This document shows positions 36,079 through 44,934 of a stretch of DNA of 64,000 nt, piece after piece. Location: contig CAMCBW010000026.1 of the NCBI GenBank assembly GCA_945873105.1, positions 1-64,000 on the forward strand. The letters are read 5' to 3'. A program made the position numbers and the translations under genes. The stretch's first letter is position 1; each line of letters begins with the position of its first letter. The notes under the pieces were generated by a model. The model saw only the letters and a program-made list of their open reading frames with translations, was not told where the DNA came from and did not search any database. The DNA is from Tangfeifania diversioriginum. GTDB lineage: Bacteria > Bacteroidota > Bacteroidia > Bacteroidales > Prolixibacteraceae.

Positions 36079-38562
36079 TTAGTTCCCAGGTACTATTTTG
36101 CAGAACTCATAACCTTTGCCCTTTAATGATTCAAGCAAATAGTCCAATTGATTGTAAAGTTTATCGGTTCTTGAGGGAGATGTTCCCAAATGGATGAGAA
36201 TTATTGCCCCATTCAGTCCGTTGGGATCCTTCCTTTCAAAGGTATTTAGGTCGGTCAGAATTTCTTCGGTACTTCTGTAATTTGGCATTTCCGGAGTGGT
36301 GTAATCGGCATTGGTTCTGGTTCCTGGGGTAAAATTGACAGTGGTTAATCCCATGTGGCTTGCCCAGTCCACTGTCTCTTTGTTGTACCATTCGTAAGGA
36401 GGCAGAAAAAATGTAGACTCGCTGGGATCAATACCAAAATTCATCATTGCTCGGTAGTTGTCAGTTAGATCCTTGTCAAAATCTTTTTGGCTGATGAGCA
36501 GTGAATCTCTTTTGCTCCAATCAGCATATAGCAGGTGTTTATCGGAATGTGCACCAAGGTAGTGTCCATCAGTTTTCAATTGTTTGATTAATTTGTGGTA
36601 TTGCTTGTCCCTGTAGAAATCACCTGTGAAGAAAAAGGAGGCCTTTGCATTCAATTTATGCAACGTGCTTGCAATTTTGGTGCCGCCTTCACCAAATTCA
36701 TGGGCTGAGAATACCAGATAAATTTTTTTCTTGCTGGAATCCATTCTGACAATGGCACCCTGGTTATCCCGATGATTGGAGGTTGAGGCTTTTTTGTCAC
36801 CTGTTGCTTCCAGCGAAGAGAGTAGGAAGCTTAAACTTGCTGTCCCATCCATGGTTGGCTCGTTGGTCGAATAGTCTCCTCCATCGTCATGGTAAACGGC
36901 ACTACCTCCCTGAAATTCTGAATAAGCATCTGGCCTGTGAAGGGTAATGCCAATGAGTGACTTGTATATCTGCTGGTAAACCGGACCATCTACCAGTCCT
37001 CCATAGGTTGGCTCTTTCATCCAGTAGGTAATGGCAGAGTGAGGATCGATGGGATAATCGCCCGAAGCAGGAAGACCGCAGATCATGGATGTCCCCCAGG
37101 GATTGCATCCAAAGAGCCAGTCTGTAAGGGCAGCCTCCAGTAGTTCAAACTGACGGTCGGCGGTAATCTGCCTGTAGAGTATCGCCTGTGTTGCTGCTGC
37201 CACGACAAGGTTGTTGGAGCACCAGATAAAGGGTATTCCTATCGGGAAAGGATCATTTGCCGAAAATTTCTGAAGGATGGTTAACCCCTGCTTCATGTAG
37301 GAGATAAATTTTTTTGAAACTGTGGTATCTGCGGATTGTGCGAGCAATGCATGACCGAGGTTTACAAATGGATAGTATTGATAATGAAGTGCGCGGTGTT
37401 GCTCCATCCATGGAGTTACCTGTTCAATCTCTCCCCATTTGGCTGCGGCTTTTAGGTCCTCTGCTGCAAGGGAAAGCTGGAAAAGAGTTGCACCAGCCAG
37501 TTCGAGATCATCTGTATAATTCTCCTCTTCATAGAAATAGGGGGAAACAACACAGGCAGTCTGGCATACGCCCGGGTCAGAAAGCGCAAATTCCCAGGCT
37601 TCCCTCGCTTTTGCACTTAATACTGTAGCGAGTGCTGGATCATAGTTGGCAAAAATTTGGCTTCCCAGGGCAAAGGATGAACTGAATTTTGCTGCTATGG
37701 ATGCTACTCCAGTAGTACGGTTGCGGTTTTTGCCACTGCCCTGTGGTTGTCCGGTCACGTAGTAGACTGGCCTGAATTTTTTCCCTAATCCGTAGGAGAC
37801 AGTATCCAGGTTTGGAAGCCGGTAACCCCGGTGGTCTCTGTCGTCGGCAATTTGGTAGTACATTTCATTGCGCGATGGATTCATCTTGATCAACCAATCC
37901 AACCCCCACCGGGCTTCATCCAGGATGTCAGGAATTCCATTTGAGCCCCTTAATCCATTGGCTCCAAACAGATCTTTGTAGACGCCTGGATTGGCACGGT
38001 AGGCAAAAAGCATCTGGTAGACAGCATTGGCAGAAGTTAGGGTATACTGGAGGTAATCCGAGGCATCGTGCCATCCCCCTGTTACATCCGTCCATTGGCC
38101 TGATTTCCCGGGATGATCAACAATGATTCCGTCTGCGGTATGACAAGAATCCATCAGGAAGGGATTGAATCCACATCTTTGTTGCCGCATGTACTTAAGA
38201 ATATAATCTGCAGTACCTTTGTAGGCGCCGGAGGAGATGGTAAAAGTCGGTGAAATTGCTCCAGCTGCCTCCAGATGGTATTTCCCCGGTTGTACGACAG
38301 AAGAGAAATCAAGTCTGTAGGCACTTTTTTGTCCCCAGAGGGATCCATCTGAGAGTTGGGGTATGGCTTCCAGAACACTCCTTCCGGAAAGTTCTTCTAC
38401 CACGTTGAATTTCTTCATGCTAACAGCCTTGTCACTGAGGAAAACGGCTGTTTTAAGACCTTCCGGAAGGAATCCCATCTGGTTGACCCTGATAACATCA
38501 TTCCCTGAAAGTGTGAATCCAAAGCAGATCAACAACATCCATGCACCAAAGTATCTAAGCAT
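36079..38562 (-). CDS. GH9 glycosidase fused to a polysaccharide-deacetylase-like domain
   Basis: An 827-residue exported protein. After the signal peptide comes an Ig-like cellulase N-terminal domain (about 20-110; IRVNQMGFLP), then an (alpha/alpha)6 GH9 domain (about 120-590). The GH9 domain has the catalytic aspartates in GGWHDASDYLQY and the acid in YSTNEPTMDG. Residues about 611-827 resemble a NodB/CE4 deacetylase: HSDKH at 672-676 matches the metal-binding HSxxH, and PPYEW near 721 the later motif. The first motif is SAHEFGEGG instead of TFDDGP. GH9 includes exo-glucosaminidases, so deacetylation plus glucosaminidase action on murein or chitin oligomers is a reasonable guess. It is the first gene of the minus-strand cluster, divergent from the kinase. 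Confidence 0.87.
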   Translation of the reverse strand: MLRYFGAWMLLICFGFTLSGNDVIRVNQMGFLPEGLKTAVFLSDKAVSMKKFNVVEELSGRSVLEAIPQLSDGSLWGQKSAYRLDFSSVVQPGKYHLEAAGAISPTFTISSGAYKGTADYILKYMRQQRCGFNPFLMDSCHTADGIIVDHPGKSGQWTDVTGGWHDASDYLQYTLTSANAVYQMLFAYRANPGVYKDLFGANGLRGSNGIPDILDEARWGLDWLIKMNPSRNEMYYQIADDRDHRGYRLPNLDTVSYGLGKKFRPVYYVTGQPQGSGKNRNRTTGVASIAAKFSSSFALGSQIFANYDPALATVLSAKAREAWEFALSDPGVCQTACVVSPYFYEEENYTDDLELAGATLFQLSLAAEDLKAAAKWGEIEQVTPWMEQHRALHYQYYPFVNLGHALLAQSADTTVSKKFISYMKQGLTILQKFSANDPFPIGIPFIWCSNNLVVAAATQAILYRQITADRQFELLEAALTDWLFGCNPWGTSMICGLPASGDYPIDPHSAITYWMKEPTYGGLVDGPVYQQIYKSLIGITLHRPDAYSEFQGGSAVYHDDGGDYSTNEPTMDGTASLSFLLSSLEATGDKKASTSNHRDNQGAIVRMDSSKKKIYLVFSAHEFGEGGTKIASTLHKLNAKASFFFTGDFYRDKQYHKLIKQLKTDGHYLGAHSDKHLLYADWSKRDSLLISQKDFDKDLTDNYRAMMNFGIDPSESTFFLPPYEWYNKETVDWASHMGLTTVNFTPGTRTNADYTTPEMPNYRSTEEILTDLNTFERKDPNGLNGAIILIHLGTSPSRTDKLYNQLDYLLESLKGKGYEFCKIVPGN

Positions 38563-38858
38563 AGCGTAGAATTTTATTAAGGAGTTCCTGCTTTTGCAAA
38601 GATCAAAAGTAGCTTTAATTATTAAATTATCAATATTGGTAATACATGTTATATAATACCTGTAATATGTCGATATTTTATATATCTTTACATTAAGAAA
38701 CGGTATGATTGGGCGTTTTTTTGCAATAGTCCAGCCATTTTGGTTGTATTTGTTGGAAGATTTCCTTCTTCAAAAGTTGGGATATGATCAACAAGTCTAC
38801 AATTCAAAAAACAGTTCTCAAACAATTAACTTTTCTGAAAAATATAGAAATTTGAAAT

Positions 38859-39704
38859 ATGATCTTACTCGCAGACAGCGGATCGACGAAATGTGCCTGG
38901 AAGGCTATTGGCAGTAATGTAGAATTACCGACATTGTACACTACTGGTATTAATCCATTCTTTCGAACGACTGATTCAATTTATGAGGAGCTGCTGATGG
39001 ATCTTTACCCCGCTACCGGGGTCCAGATTGAGAAGATCTATTTTTATGGGTCGGGTATAGTGAATGAGGAGAAGGCCAATATTATCAGGTTGGCCTTGCA
39101 AAGGCTTTATCCAATGGCTACGATAGAACTTTACAGTGATGTCGTGGCTGCTTCCCGCTCTCTTTTTGGTTCCGGGGAGGGAATTGCCTGTATTGTCGGA
39201 ACCGGGTCCAATGCCTGCCTTTACGATGGTCAAAAGGTGGTATTGGGGATCTCTCCACTTGGTTTTATATTGGGAGATGAAGGCAGTGGTGCTGTGATGG
39301 GACGCAAATTGCTTGGCGATTATTTTAAAAAAGTGATGCCAGAGCCTTTGCGCCTAAAATTTGAGGATAAGTACCATCTAACCTGGGAAGAGGCCCTTCA
39401 AAGAGTTTACAAAACTGAAAAACCGAACCAATTTCTTGCCTCCTTTGTTCCTTTTCTGTCGGATGAGATCTCTACAACATATGCCAAACAATTGGTGCAA
39501 AATAGTATGATCGAATTTTTTGAAAGAAATGTGGTTAAAATTCCAGACTACAAATCCTTTTCTATTGGATTTGTCGGATCAGTCGCTTTTCATTTCAAAT
39601 TGATTCTGCAGGAGGTTTGTGAAAAATATCAGCTTAACTGCTTGGCAGTTCTTCAGGAACCAATGGATGGACTTGTCAAATATCACCTGAACAATAACTT
39701 TTAA
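38859..39704 (+). CDS. murK: BadF/BadG-type amino-sugar kinase (MurNAc/GlcNAc kinase)
   Basis: A 281-residue ASKHA-fold kinase of the BadF/BadG/BcrA/BcrD family. The phosphate-1 loop is ADSGSTKCAWK at residues 5-15, with GTGSN and GDEGSG for the later nucleotide-binding loops. Characterised MurK (Clostridium, Tannerella) and mammalian GlcNAc kinase belong to this family. MurQ begins 10 bases downstream, which strongly supports MurNAc (and possibly GlcNAc) 6-phosphorylation. Cytoplasmic. The 296-bp gap to the divergent GH9 gene is AT-rich; a TATCTTTA (7 of 8 to TAnnTTTG) near 38682-38689 could be the promoter. A longer overlapping frame upstream is not a gene. The symbol follows context; substrate preference is inferred. 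Confidence 0.85.
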   Translation: MILLADSGSTKCAWKAIGSNVELPTLYTTGINPFFRTTDSIYEELLMDLYPATGVQIEKIYFYGSGIVNEEKANIIRLALQRLYPMATIELYSDVVAASRSLFGSGEGIACIVGTGSNACLYDGQKVVLGISPLGFILGDEGSGAVMGRKLLGDYFKKVMPEPLRLKFEDKYHLTWEEALQRVYKTEKPNQFLASFVPFLSDEISTTYAKQLVQNSMIEFFERNVVKIPDYKSFSIGFVGSVAFHFKLILQEVCEKYQLNCLAVLQEPMDGLVKYHLNNNF

Positions 39705-39714
39705 TCGGGAAAAA

Positions 39715-40533
39715 ATGACCAACATTAGCATAACGGAACAGGATTCCTTGTACCATGATCTTGAAAAGATGTCTGCAAAGGAGTTGCTTTTAAACATTCA
39801 TGAAGAGGATAAAAAGGTGTTGCCTGCTGTTTTTGAGGTGATTCCAAAGATAGAAGAACTTGTGGAGCAACTTTTTCTTCGGATGAAAAAAGGCGGGCGA
39901 CTTTTTTACATGGGTGCTGGAACAAGCGGGCGTTTGGGAATACTGGATGCCTCAGAGATTCCGCCTACTTTTGGGGTTGGATATGGACTTGTTATCGGAT
40001 TGATTGCTGGAGGGGATCGTGCCATCAGAAAGGCAGTGGAAGCCGCTGAGGACGATGAAGAGATGGGATGGAAAGAGCTTGAGAAGTTTGAGATCAACGA
40101 ATTGGATACGGTAGTTGGTATTGCGGCCTCCGGGCGTACCCCCTATGTTGTTGGTGCTGTCAGGAAAGCCAGAGCAAACAATATTCTTACAGGATGCATT
40201 GTCAATAATCCAGGGAGTATCCTGGCAGAAAGCGTAGACATCGCGATTGAGGCAATTGTTGGTCCGGAATTTGTTACCGGAAGCACCCGAATGAAATCCG
40301 GAACTTCTCAAAAACTGATTCTAAACATGATTACGACCTCCGTTATGATCAAGTTGGGACGAGTCAAGGGAAACAAAATGGTGAACATGCAATTGACCAA
40401 TCAAAAATTGGTACATCGTGGAACCCGAATGATTGTTAGTGAGTTGGGCTACAGTGAAGACAAGGCGAAAAGGCTTTTGTTATTGCATGGTTCCGTCAAT
40501 GAAGTACTCAAAGCTGCCAGAAATGAAAAATAA
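39715..40533 (+). CDS. murQ: N-acetylmuramic acid 6-phosphate etherase
   Basis: A 272-residue SIS-domain protein that removes the lactyl ether from MurNAc-6-phosphate, giving GlcNAc-6-phosphate and D-lactate. It has the sugar-phosphate loop GAGTSGRLGILDASEIPPTFG (catalytic Glu81 within it), the EAAEDDEEMG segment with the second acidic residue near 112-116, IAASGRTPYV, and the GSTRMKSGTSQK loop that is nearly diagnostic of MurQ. The length is slightly below the E. coli enzyme (about 298), mainly at the C-terminus. It is co-transcribed with the kinase, 10 bp upstream. Its stop codon lies inside a bidirectional terminator stem. Downstream steps (NagA, NagB) are not encoded in this window. Confidence 0.96.
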   Translation: MTNISITEQDSLYHDLEKMSAKELLLNIHEEDKKVLPAVFEVIPKIEELVEQLFLRMKKGGRLFYMGAGTSGRLGILDASEIPPTFGVGYGLVIGLIAGGDRAIRKAVEAAEDDEEMGWKELEKFEINELDTVVGIAASGRTPYVVGAVRKARANNILTGCIVNNPGSILAESVDIAIEAIVGPEFVTGSTRMKSGTSQKLILNMITTSVMIKLGRVKGNKMVNMQLTNQKLVHRGTRMIVSELGYSEDKAKRLLLLHGSVNEVLKAARNEK

Positions 40534-40570
40534 CAAAAAAGGGAGATGCAATTCTCCCTTTTTTGTTATT
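40529..40570. terminator. Bidirectional terminator shared by murQ and sucD
   Basis: A perfect 18-bp stem (40529-40546 with 40553-40570, loop TGCAAT) has an A-rich start and T-rich end in both directions. The TAA stop of murQ (40531-40533) and the TAA stop of sucD (40566-40568 on the minus strand) lie in opposite arms and pair with each other. The two convergent genes therefore end within one hairpin, leaving almost no intergenic space. Confidence 0.95.
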
Positions 40571-41435
40571 TCAACACCTGCTTGATAAGATCCGGAATTT
40601 CGCTAGGGATTTTGGCAACCTTTACTCCCACATTTTCAAAGGCTTTTATTTTCTCTTCAGCAGTACCACTGCCACTTGAAATAATTGCCCCTGCGTGTCC
40701 CATTCTTTTCCCCGGAGGGGCAGACTGACCTGCAATGAAGGCGACAACCGGTTTGGTTACATGGTCCTGAATGTATTGGGCAGCACGTTCCTCAGCATCT
40801 CCGCCAATTTCACCAATAAGGACAATCGCCTTAGTATCAGGGTCATCCTGAAACATCTGCAGCAATTCTAGATAATATAGACCCGCAACAGGGTCGCCAC
40901 CGATCCCCACACATGTGCTTTGGCCTATTCCATTGCTGGTTAGCTGGTAGACCATTTCATAGGTTAGTGTACCGCTGCGACTCATTAATCCAACATTTCC
41001 TTTCAGAAAGATATTTCCCGGCAGGATTCCAACCAGTGCTTCACCGGGAGAGATAAGTCCTGGACAATTGGGACCGATGAGCTTGGTACCTTTTTTGGCA
41101 AGGTAGGGCATAACCTTTACCATGTCAAGGGTAGGTACTCCTTCTGAAATGGCTATTACCAGTTCAATCCCGGCTTCAGAGGCCTCCAGTACTGCATCGG
41201 CTGCCAGAGGGGCAGGCACGAATATGATGGATGCATTGGCTCCTGTAGCCTTTACGGCATCTTCCACCGTATTGAATACCGGAATGCCATCAACCTCCAT
41301 TCCACCCTTTCCCGGAGAGACCCCGGCAACAACATTGGTTCCATAAGCTTTCATTTTGCCGGCATGGAAACTACCATCCCTGCCCGTCACACCTTGTACC
41401 AGTAATTTTGTATTTTGATTGACTAAAATGCTCAT
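40566..41435 (-). CDS. sucD: Succinyl-CoA synthetase alpha subunit
   Basis: A 289-residue subunit of the TCA-cycle enzyme that couples succinyl-CoA cleavage to ATP/GTP formation. The N-terminal CoA-binding Rossmann domain has [16 protein letters not shown], and the ligase domain carries the phosphorylated His247 in [10 protein letters not shown]. Length and motifs are normal. It is downstream of sucC with a 23-bp gap, so sucCD is one operon read from sucC. It ends in a terminator shared with murQ. Confidence 0.97.
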   Translation of the reverse strand: MSILVNQNTKLLVQGVTGRDGSFHAGKMKAYGTNVVAGVSPGKGGMEVDGIPVFNTVEDAVKATGANASIIFVPAPLAADAVLEASEAGIELVIAISEGVPTLDMVKVMPYLAKKGTKLIGPNCPGLISPGEALVGILPGNIFLKGNVGLMSRSGTLTYEMVYQLTSNGIGQSTCVGIGGDPVAGLYYLELLQMFQDDPDTKAIVLIGEIGGDAEERAAQYIQDHVTKPVVAFIAGQSAPPGKRMGHAGAIISSGSGTAEEKIKAFENVGVKVAKIPSEIPDLIKQVLK

Positions 41436-41458
41436 ATCTTCTTAATATAAAATGGTTC

Positions 41459-42595
41459 TTAATTTTTGGCACACAATTCAATGGCTTTTTGGGCGGCTTC
41501 ACTCATGGTCTCAACAATGGGCAGATTTGCCATTTTAAGAATCTCCAATCCTTCCTTTGAGTTGGTTCCGGATAATCTAACTACGATAGGGACTTCTACT
41601 TTGATTTTTTCAAGCGCAATGATCAATCCTCTTGCTACATCATCACAACGGGTAATTCCACCAAATATATTGATCATGACCACTTTGACATTTTTATCAG
41701 AAAGGATAAGGTTCATGGCATCAATTACTTTCTGGGGATTGGAACTGCCTCCGATATCCAGAAAATTGGCAGGTTCTCCGCCAAAATACTTAATCAGATC
41801 GAGGGTTGCCATCGCAAGTCCTGCACCGTTAACCATACAACCGATGGAACCATCCAGCCTGATGTAGGTCAATCCCTTCTCTTTGGCATCCAGTTCTTTC
41901 AACTCATCTTCCGTTGGTTCGTTCAATGCCTCAATGGCACTTTGACGGTACAGTGCATTGTCGTCAAAATTCATTTTACCATCCAGGGCCAAGAGCTTCC
42001 CATCTGCTGTAATTACCAATGGATTGATCTCGACAAGTGAGGAGTCAGTATCCATGAATATCCGGTATAGTTTTTGGAAAAGATCTGCTCCCTGTTTTAC
42101 CAGGTTAAAATCGGTGAAAAGCGAAAAGGCAATCTTCCGGGCCAGGAAGGGAGTCATTCCAAGATCCGGATCAATTACGAATTTGTGAATGGCATCGGGG
42201 TTCTCCTTGGCAACCTCTTCGATCTCAACACCCCCTTCAATACTTGCCATAAAAATGACTGACTTGGAGTTGCGGTCGATGGTGAGTCCTACGTAAAATT
42301 CCGAGGAAAATTTCACCCCTTGAGCGATAAGAATTTTTTCGACGGTATATCCCTTGATGTCCATCCCAAGGATCTTCCCAGCCATTTCGGGAACATCTTC
42401 TTTGGTTCGTGCAAGTTTAACACCCCCGGCTTTACCTCTTCCACCTACCAGTACCTGAGCCTTTACAACCACAGGAAGACCTAATTTGGCTGCTGCCTCA
42501 ACTGCTTCATCGATGGTATAGCAGACAGTTTCGCTGGTAACAGGAATTTTGTAGCGTGAAAAAATCTCTTTCGCCTGATATTCGTGTATTTTCAT
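41459..42595 (-). CDS. sucC: Succinyl-CoA synthetase beta subunit
   Basis: A 378-residue ATP-grasp subunit. The N-terminus MKIHEYQAKEIFSRYKIPV is standard. VVKAQVLVGGRGKAGGVKLA is the nucleotide-binding region, and LVEINPLVIT and GGITRCDDVARGL belong to the catalytic and subunit-contact regions. It pairs with the alpha subunit immediately downstream. The 153-bp AT-rich gap to the divergent YitT gene should hold the promoters of both; no perfect TAnnTTTG was found for sucC. Confidence 0.97.
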   Translation of the reverse strand: MKIHEYQAKEIFSRYKIPVTSETVCYTIDEAVEAAAKLGLPVVVKAQVLVGGRGKAGGVKLARTKEDVPEMAGKILGMDIKGYTVEKILIAQGVKFSSEFYVGLTIDRNSKSVIFMASIEGGVEIEEVAKENPDAIHKFVIDPDLGMTPFLARKIAFSLFTDFNLVKQGADLFQKLYRIFMDTDSSLVEINPLVITADGKLLALDGKMNFDDNALYRQSAIEALNEPTEDELKELDAKEKGLTYIRLDGSIGCMVNGAGLAMATLDLIKYFGGEPANFLDIGGSSNPQKVIDAMNLILSDKNVKVVMINIFGGITRCDDVARGLIIALEKIKVEVPIVVRLSGTNSKEGLEILKMANLPIVETMSEAAQKAIELCAKN

Positions 42596-42748
42596 ATCTA
42601 TCTAATTTGATTAAATTTATTTGGTAGTTGGAAAAATTGATTTTTTGTCGATTCGAATTAGTTGCGGAAAAAGTTTAGTTTGTTAATTCGATGTGAAATT
42701 AAATAAATTTTTAAAAAAGATTTAATTTAGCACCCTTTATTATACCCT

Positions 42749-43606
42749 ATGAGCAAGAAAATATTTTCAAAAATCCAAATGTATTCCTTCATGATCATTG
42801 GGTTGGCCATGTATGCTTTTGGGGTGACTGCCTTTTTGATTCCTTTGAAGATTACGGCAGGAGGTGTTACAGGAATCTCCATGTTGATTTTCTATGCGAC
42901 TGGTATTCCTACTGGTTATCCCTATTTTATCATCAACAGCTTTTTGGTAATACTTGCAATTCGAATCCTAGGGACAAGTTTTGGACTGAAAACACTTTTT
43001 AGTATGGTTGTTATCTCTATACTGCTCAATGTGATGCAGATATATATTAAAGAACCACTTGTTCAAGATATTTTTCTTTCCTCCGTATTGGGAGGCATCC
43101 TTGGTGGGGTTGGTCTGGGTATTACCTTCAACCAGGGAGGAAGTACGGGGGGAACAGATATCATTGCAATGATCATCAATAAATACCGGAATATCAGTCC
43201 AGGCAAAATTATTTTGTATTGTGATGTAATTATTATCACCTCCTCGTTCTTTGTGATTTCCTCTGTCGAAAAGTTGGTCTATGGATATGTTACGATGTGG
43301 ATTGTAGCCTATTCAATCGATGCATTCCTCACAGGTGCGCAGCAATCCGTTCAGCTTTTTATCTTCTCAGAAAAATATGAGCAGATTGCCGATTTTATCA
43401 ACACTGAATCCAGAAGAGGTTTGACGGTCATTGAGGGTACAGGATGGTACACCAAGAAGCCGGTAAAAATGATCATGACGGTTGTAAAAAAACGGGAATC
43501 ACCCATGATATTTCAAAAAATTAAAGCGATAGACCCTGAGGCCTTTATTTCGCAAGGATCTGTGATGGGAGTATATGGAAAGGGGTTTGATGAAATCAAA
43601 CATTAA
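42749..43606 (+). CDS. YitT family membrane protein (DUF161/DUF2179)
   Basis: A 285-residue inner-membrane protein with five to six helices in the first 190 residues (AFLIPLKITAGGVTGISML, GITFNQGGSTGGTDIIAMII) and a C-terminal soluble DUF2179 domain (about 200-285; RRGLTVIEGTGWYTKKPVKMIM). The family has no established function; some members have been linked to metal or small-solute transport. Its last 17 bases overlap the start of the M23 peptidase gene, so the two are translationally linked. Divergent from sucC. Confidence 0.9.
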   Translation: MSKKIFSKIQMYSFMIIGLAMYAFGVTAFLIPLKITAGGVTGISMLIFYATGIPTGYPYFIINSFLVILAIRILGTSFGLKTLFSMVVISILLNVMQIYIKEPLVQDIFLSSVLGGILGGVGLGITFNQGGSTGGTDIIAMIINKYRNISPGKIILYCDVIIITSSFFVISSVEKLVYGYVTMWIVAYSIDAFLTGAQQSVQLFIFSEKYEQIADFINTESRRGLTVIEGTGWYTKKPVKMIMTVVKKRESPMIFQKIKAIDPEAFISQGSVMGVYGKGFDEIKH

Positions 43607-44918
43607 GGACAAAATATTGGTGCAGATTCAGAAGGCTGGAAAAAAATCTGCCGCTGGGAAGCACTTGCCGGAGTGGATTTTGGGAATTGCCGTACTGCTG
43701 ATGCTGGTGTTTTCCTTTTCCCGCATCATGTGGTACAACTACATGATCCCGTCGGTTGATCAGAAGGAGGACATTTTGCTCGTTGAGCCTAAGCTTCTGT
43801 ATGGCTTACCGGTAGACTCGTTTCATGTTGAAGAGAATACCGTCAGAGGCGGCGAAAGTTTATCCGATATCCTCACAGACAGGGGTGTTTCTTCCCAGGT
43901 CATTGACCGAATAGCCCACTTGCCAGCAACAGTATTTGACTTGCGGAAAATGAAGGTTGGGAACAATTACACGGTTTTCTACTCCCGTGACTCCATTAGA
44001 TCTCCGCTTTATTTTGTTTATGCCGAAAATCTGGTCAATTATTATCAATATAGCCTAATCTTCGACTCTTGCAAAGTTGTCCCAGGGAAGAATGAAGTCA
44101 CAACCGAGCGAAAAACAGCTACAGGATCGATTAACTCTTCCCTTTGGAATGCCATGAAGGAGAACAATCTTGATCCGATGCTAGCCATTCGGTTATCGGA
44201 TTTGTTTGCCTGGTCGATCGATTTCTTTGCCATACAAAAAGGAGATCATTTTGTTGTAATGTATGATGAAGAATCGGTTAAAGGTGAGAAGATTGGTATT
44301 GGAATGATCCACGCAGCCGTTTTTAACTCCTCCGGGCAAGATTTTTTTGCCATTCATTTTGAACAGGAAGATGGACAGAATTATTTTGATGAACAAGGTA
44401 GAAGCATCAGGAAGGAGTTTTTGAAGGCTCCGATGAAGCTATTCCGGATAAGTTCCCGATTTTCGGGAGCAAGAATGCATCCAATCCTTCGGATTGTGAG
44501 GCCTCATCATGGGGTGGACTATGCTGCACCGACAGGGACTCCCGTTTACACCATTGGTGATGGAGTCATAATTACCAAGGCATATCAGGCTGGTGGTGGA
44601 GGCAATTTCCTCAAAATCAAGCACAATTCCGTTTATACGACGACCTATATGCACCTCTCAAAATTTGCTCCCGGTATTCAGACCGGATCAAGGGTAAAAC
44701 AGGGGGATCTGATCGGTTATGTTGGATCTACAGGCCTTGCATCGGGTCCACATCTTGATTTTAGGGTATTTATGAATGGATTTCCTACCGATCCATTAAA
44801 ATTAAAGTCCCCTCCAGCCAATCCAGTAACAGACCAAAACATGTCAAATTTCAAATTGGAGAGAGACAAACTGATCAAGGAGTTGAAAAGTGCAGTTCCA
44901 AAGGTTCAGTCAAAGTAG
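43590..44918 (+). CDS. M23 family metallopeptidase (peptidoglycan endopeptidase)
   Basis: A 442-residue protein. The start MKSNIKDK was preferred over an in-frame ATG five codons upstream. A single N-terminal membrane segment (about 30-52) anchors it, and an Opa/LysM-like region follows (about 80-230; GESLSDILTDRG, MKVGNNYTVFYSRD). A C-terminal LytM/M23 domain (about 300-410) has the zinc ligands HHGVDYAAP and HLDFRVF plus TYMHLSKF. M23 enzymes cut peptide cross-bridges during growth. The gene overlaps YitT by 17 bases. It converges on the manC-like gene with a 16-bp gap and no room for a separate terminator. Confidence 0.92.
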   Translation: MKSNIKDKILVQIQKAGKKSAAGKHLPEWILGIAVLLMLVFSFSRIMWYNYMIPSVDQKEDILLVEPKLLYGLPVDSFHVEENTVRGGESLSDILTDRGVSSQVIDRIAHLPATVFDLRKMKVGNNYTVFYSRDSIRSPLYFVYAENLVNYYQYSLIFDSCKVVPGKNEVTTERKTATGSINSSLWNAMKENNLDPMLAIRLSDLFAWSIDFFAIQKGDHFVVMYDEESVKGEKIGIGMIHAAVFNSSGQDFFAIHFEQEDGQNYFDEQGRSIRKEFLKAPMKLFRISSRFSGARMHPILRIVRPHHGVDYAAPTGTPVYTIGDGVIITKAYQAGGGGNFLKIKHNSVYTTTYMHLSKFAPGIQTGSRVKQGDLIGYVGSTGLASGPHLDFRVFMNGFPTDPLKLKSPPANPVTDQNMSNFKLERDKLIKELKSAVPKVQSK

Positions 44919-44934
44919 CCTACTGCCAATTGGA

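Noticed and set aside
38705-38917. Plus-strand open frame overlapping the start of the kinase gene
   Set aside because: It overlaps the well-supported kinase start in another frame and lacks homology features.
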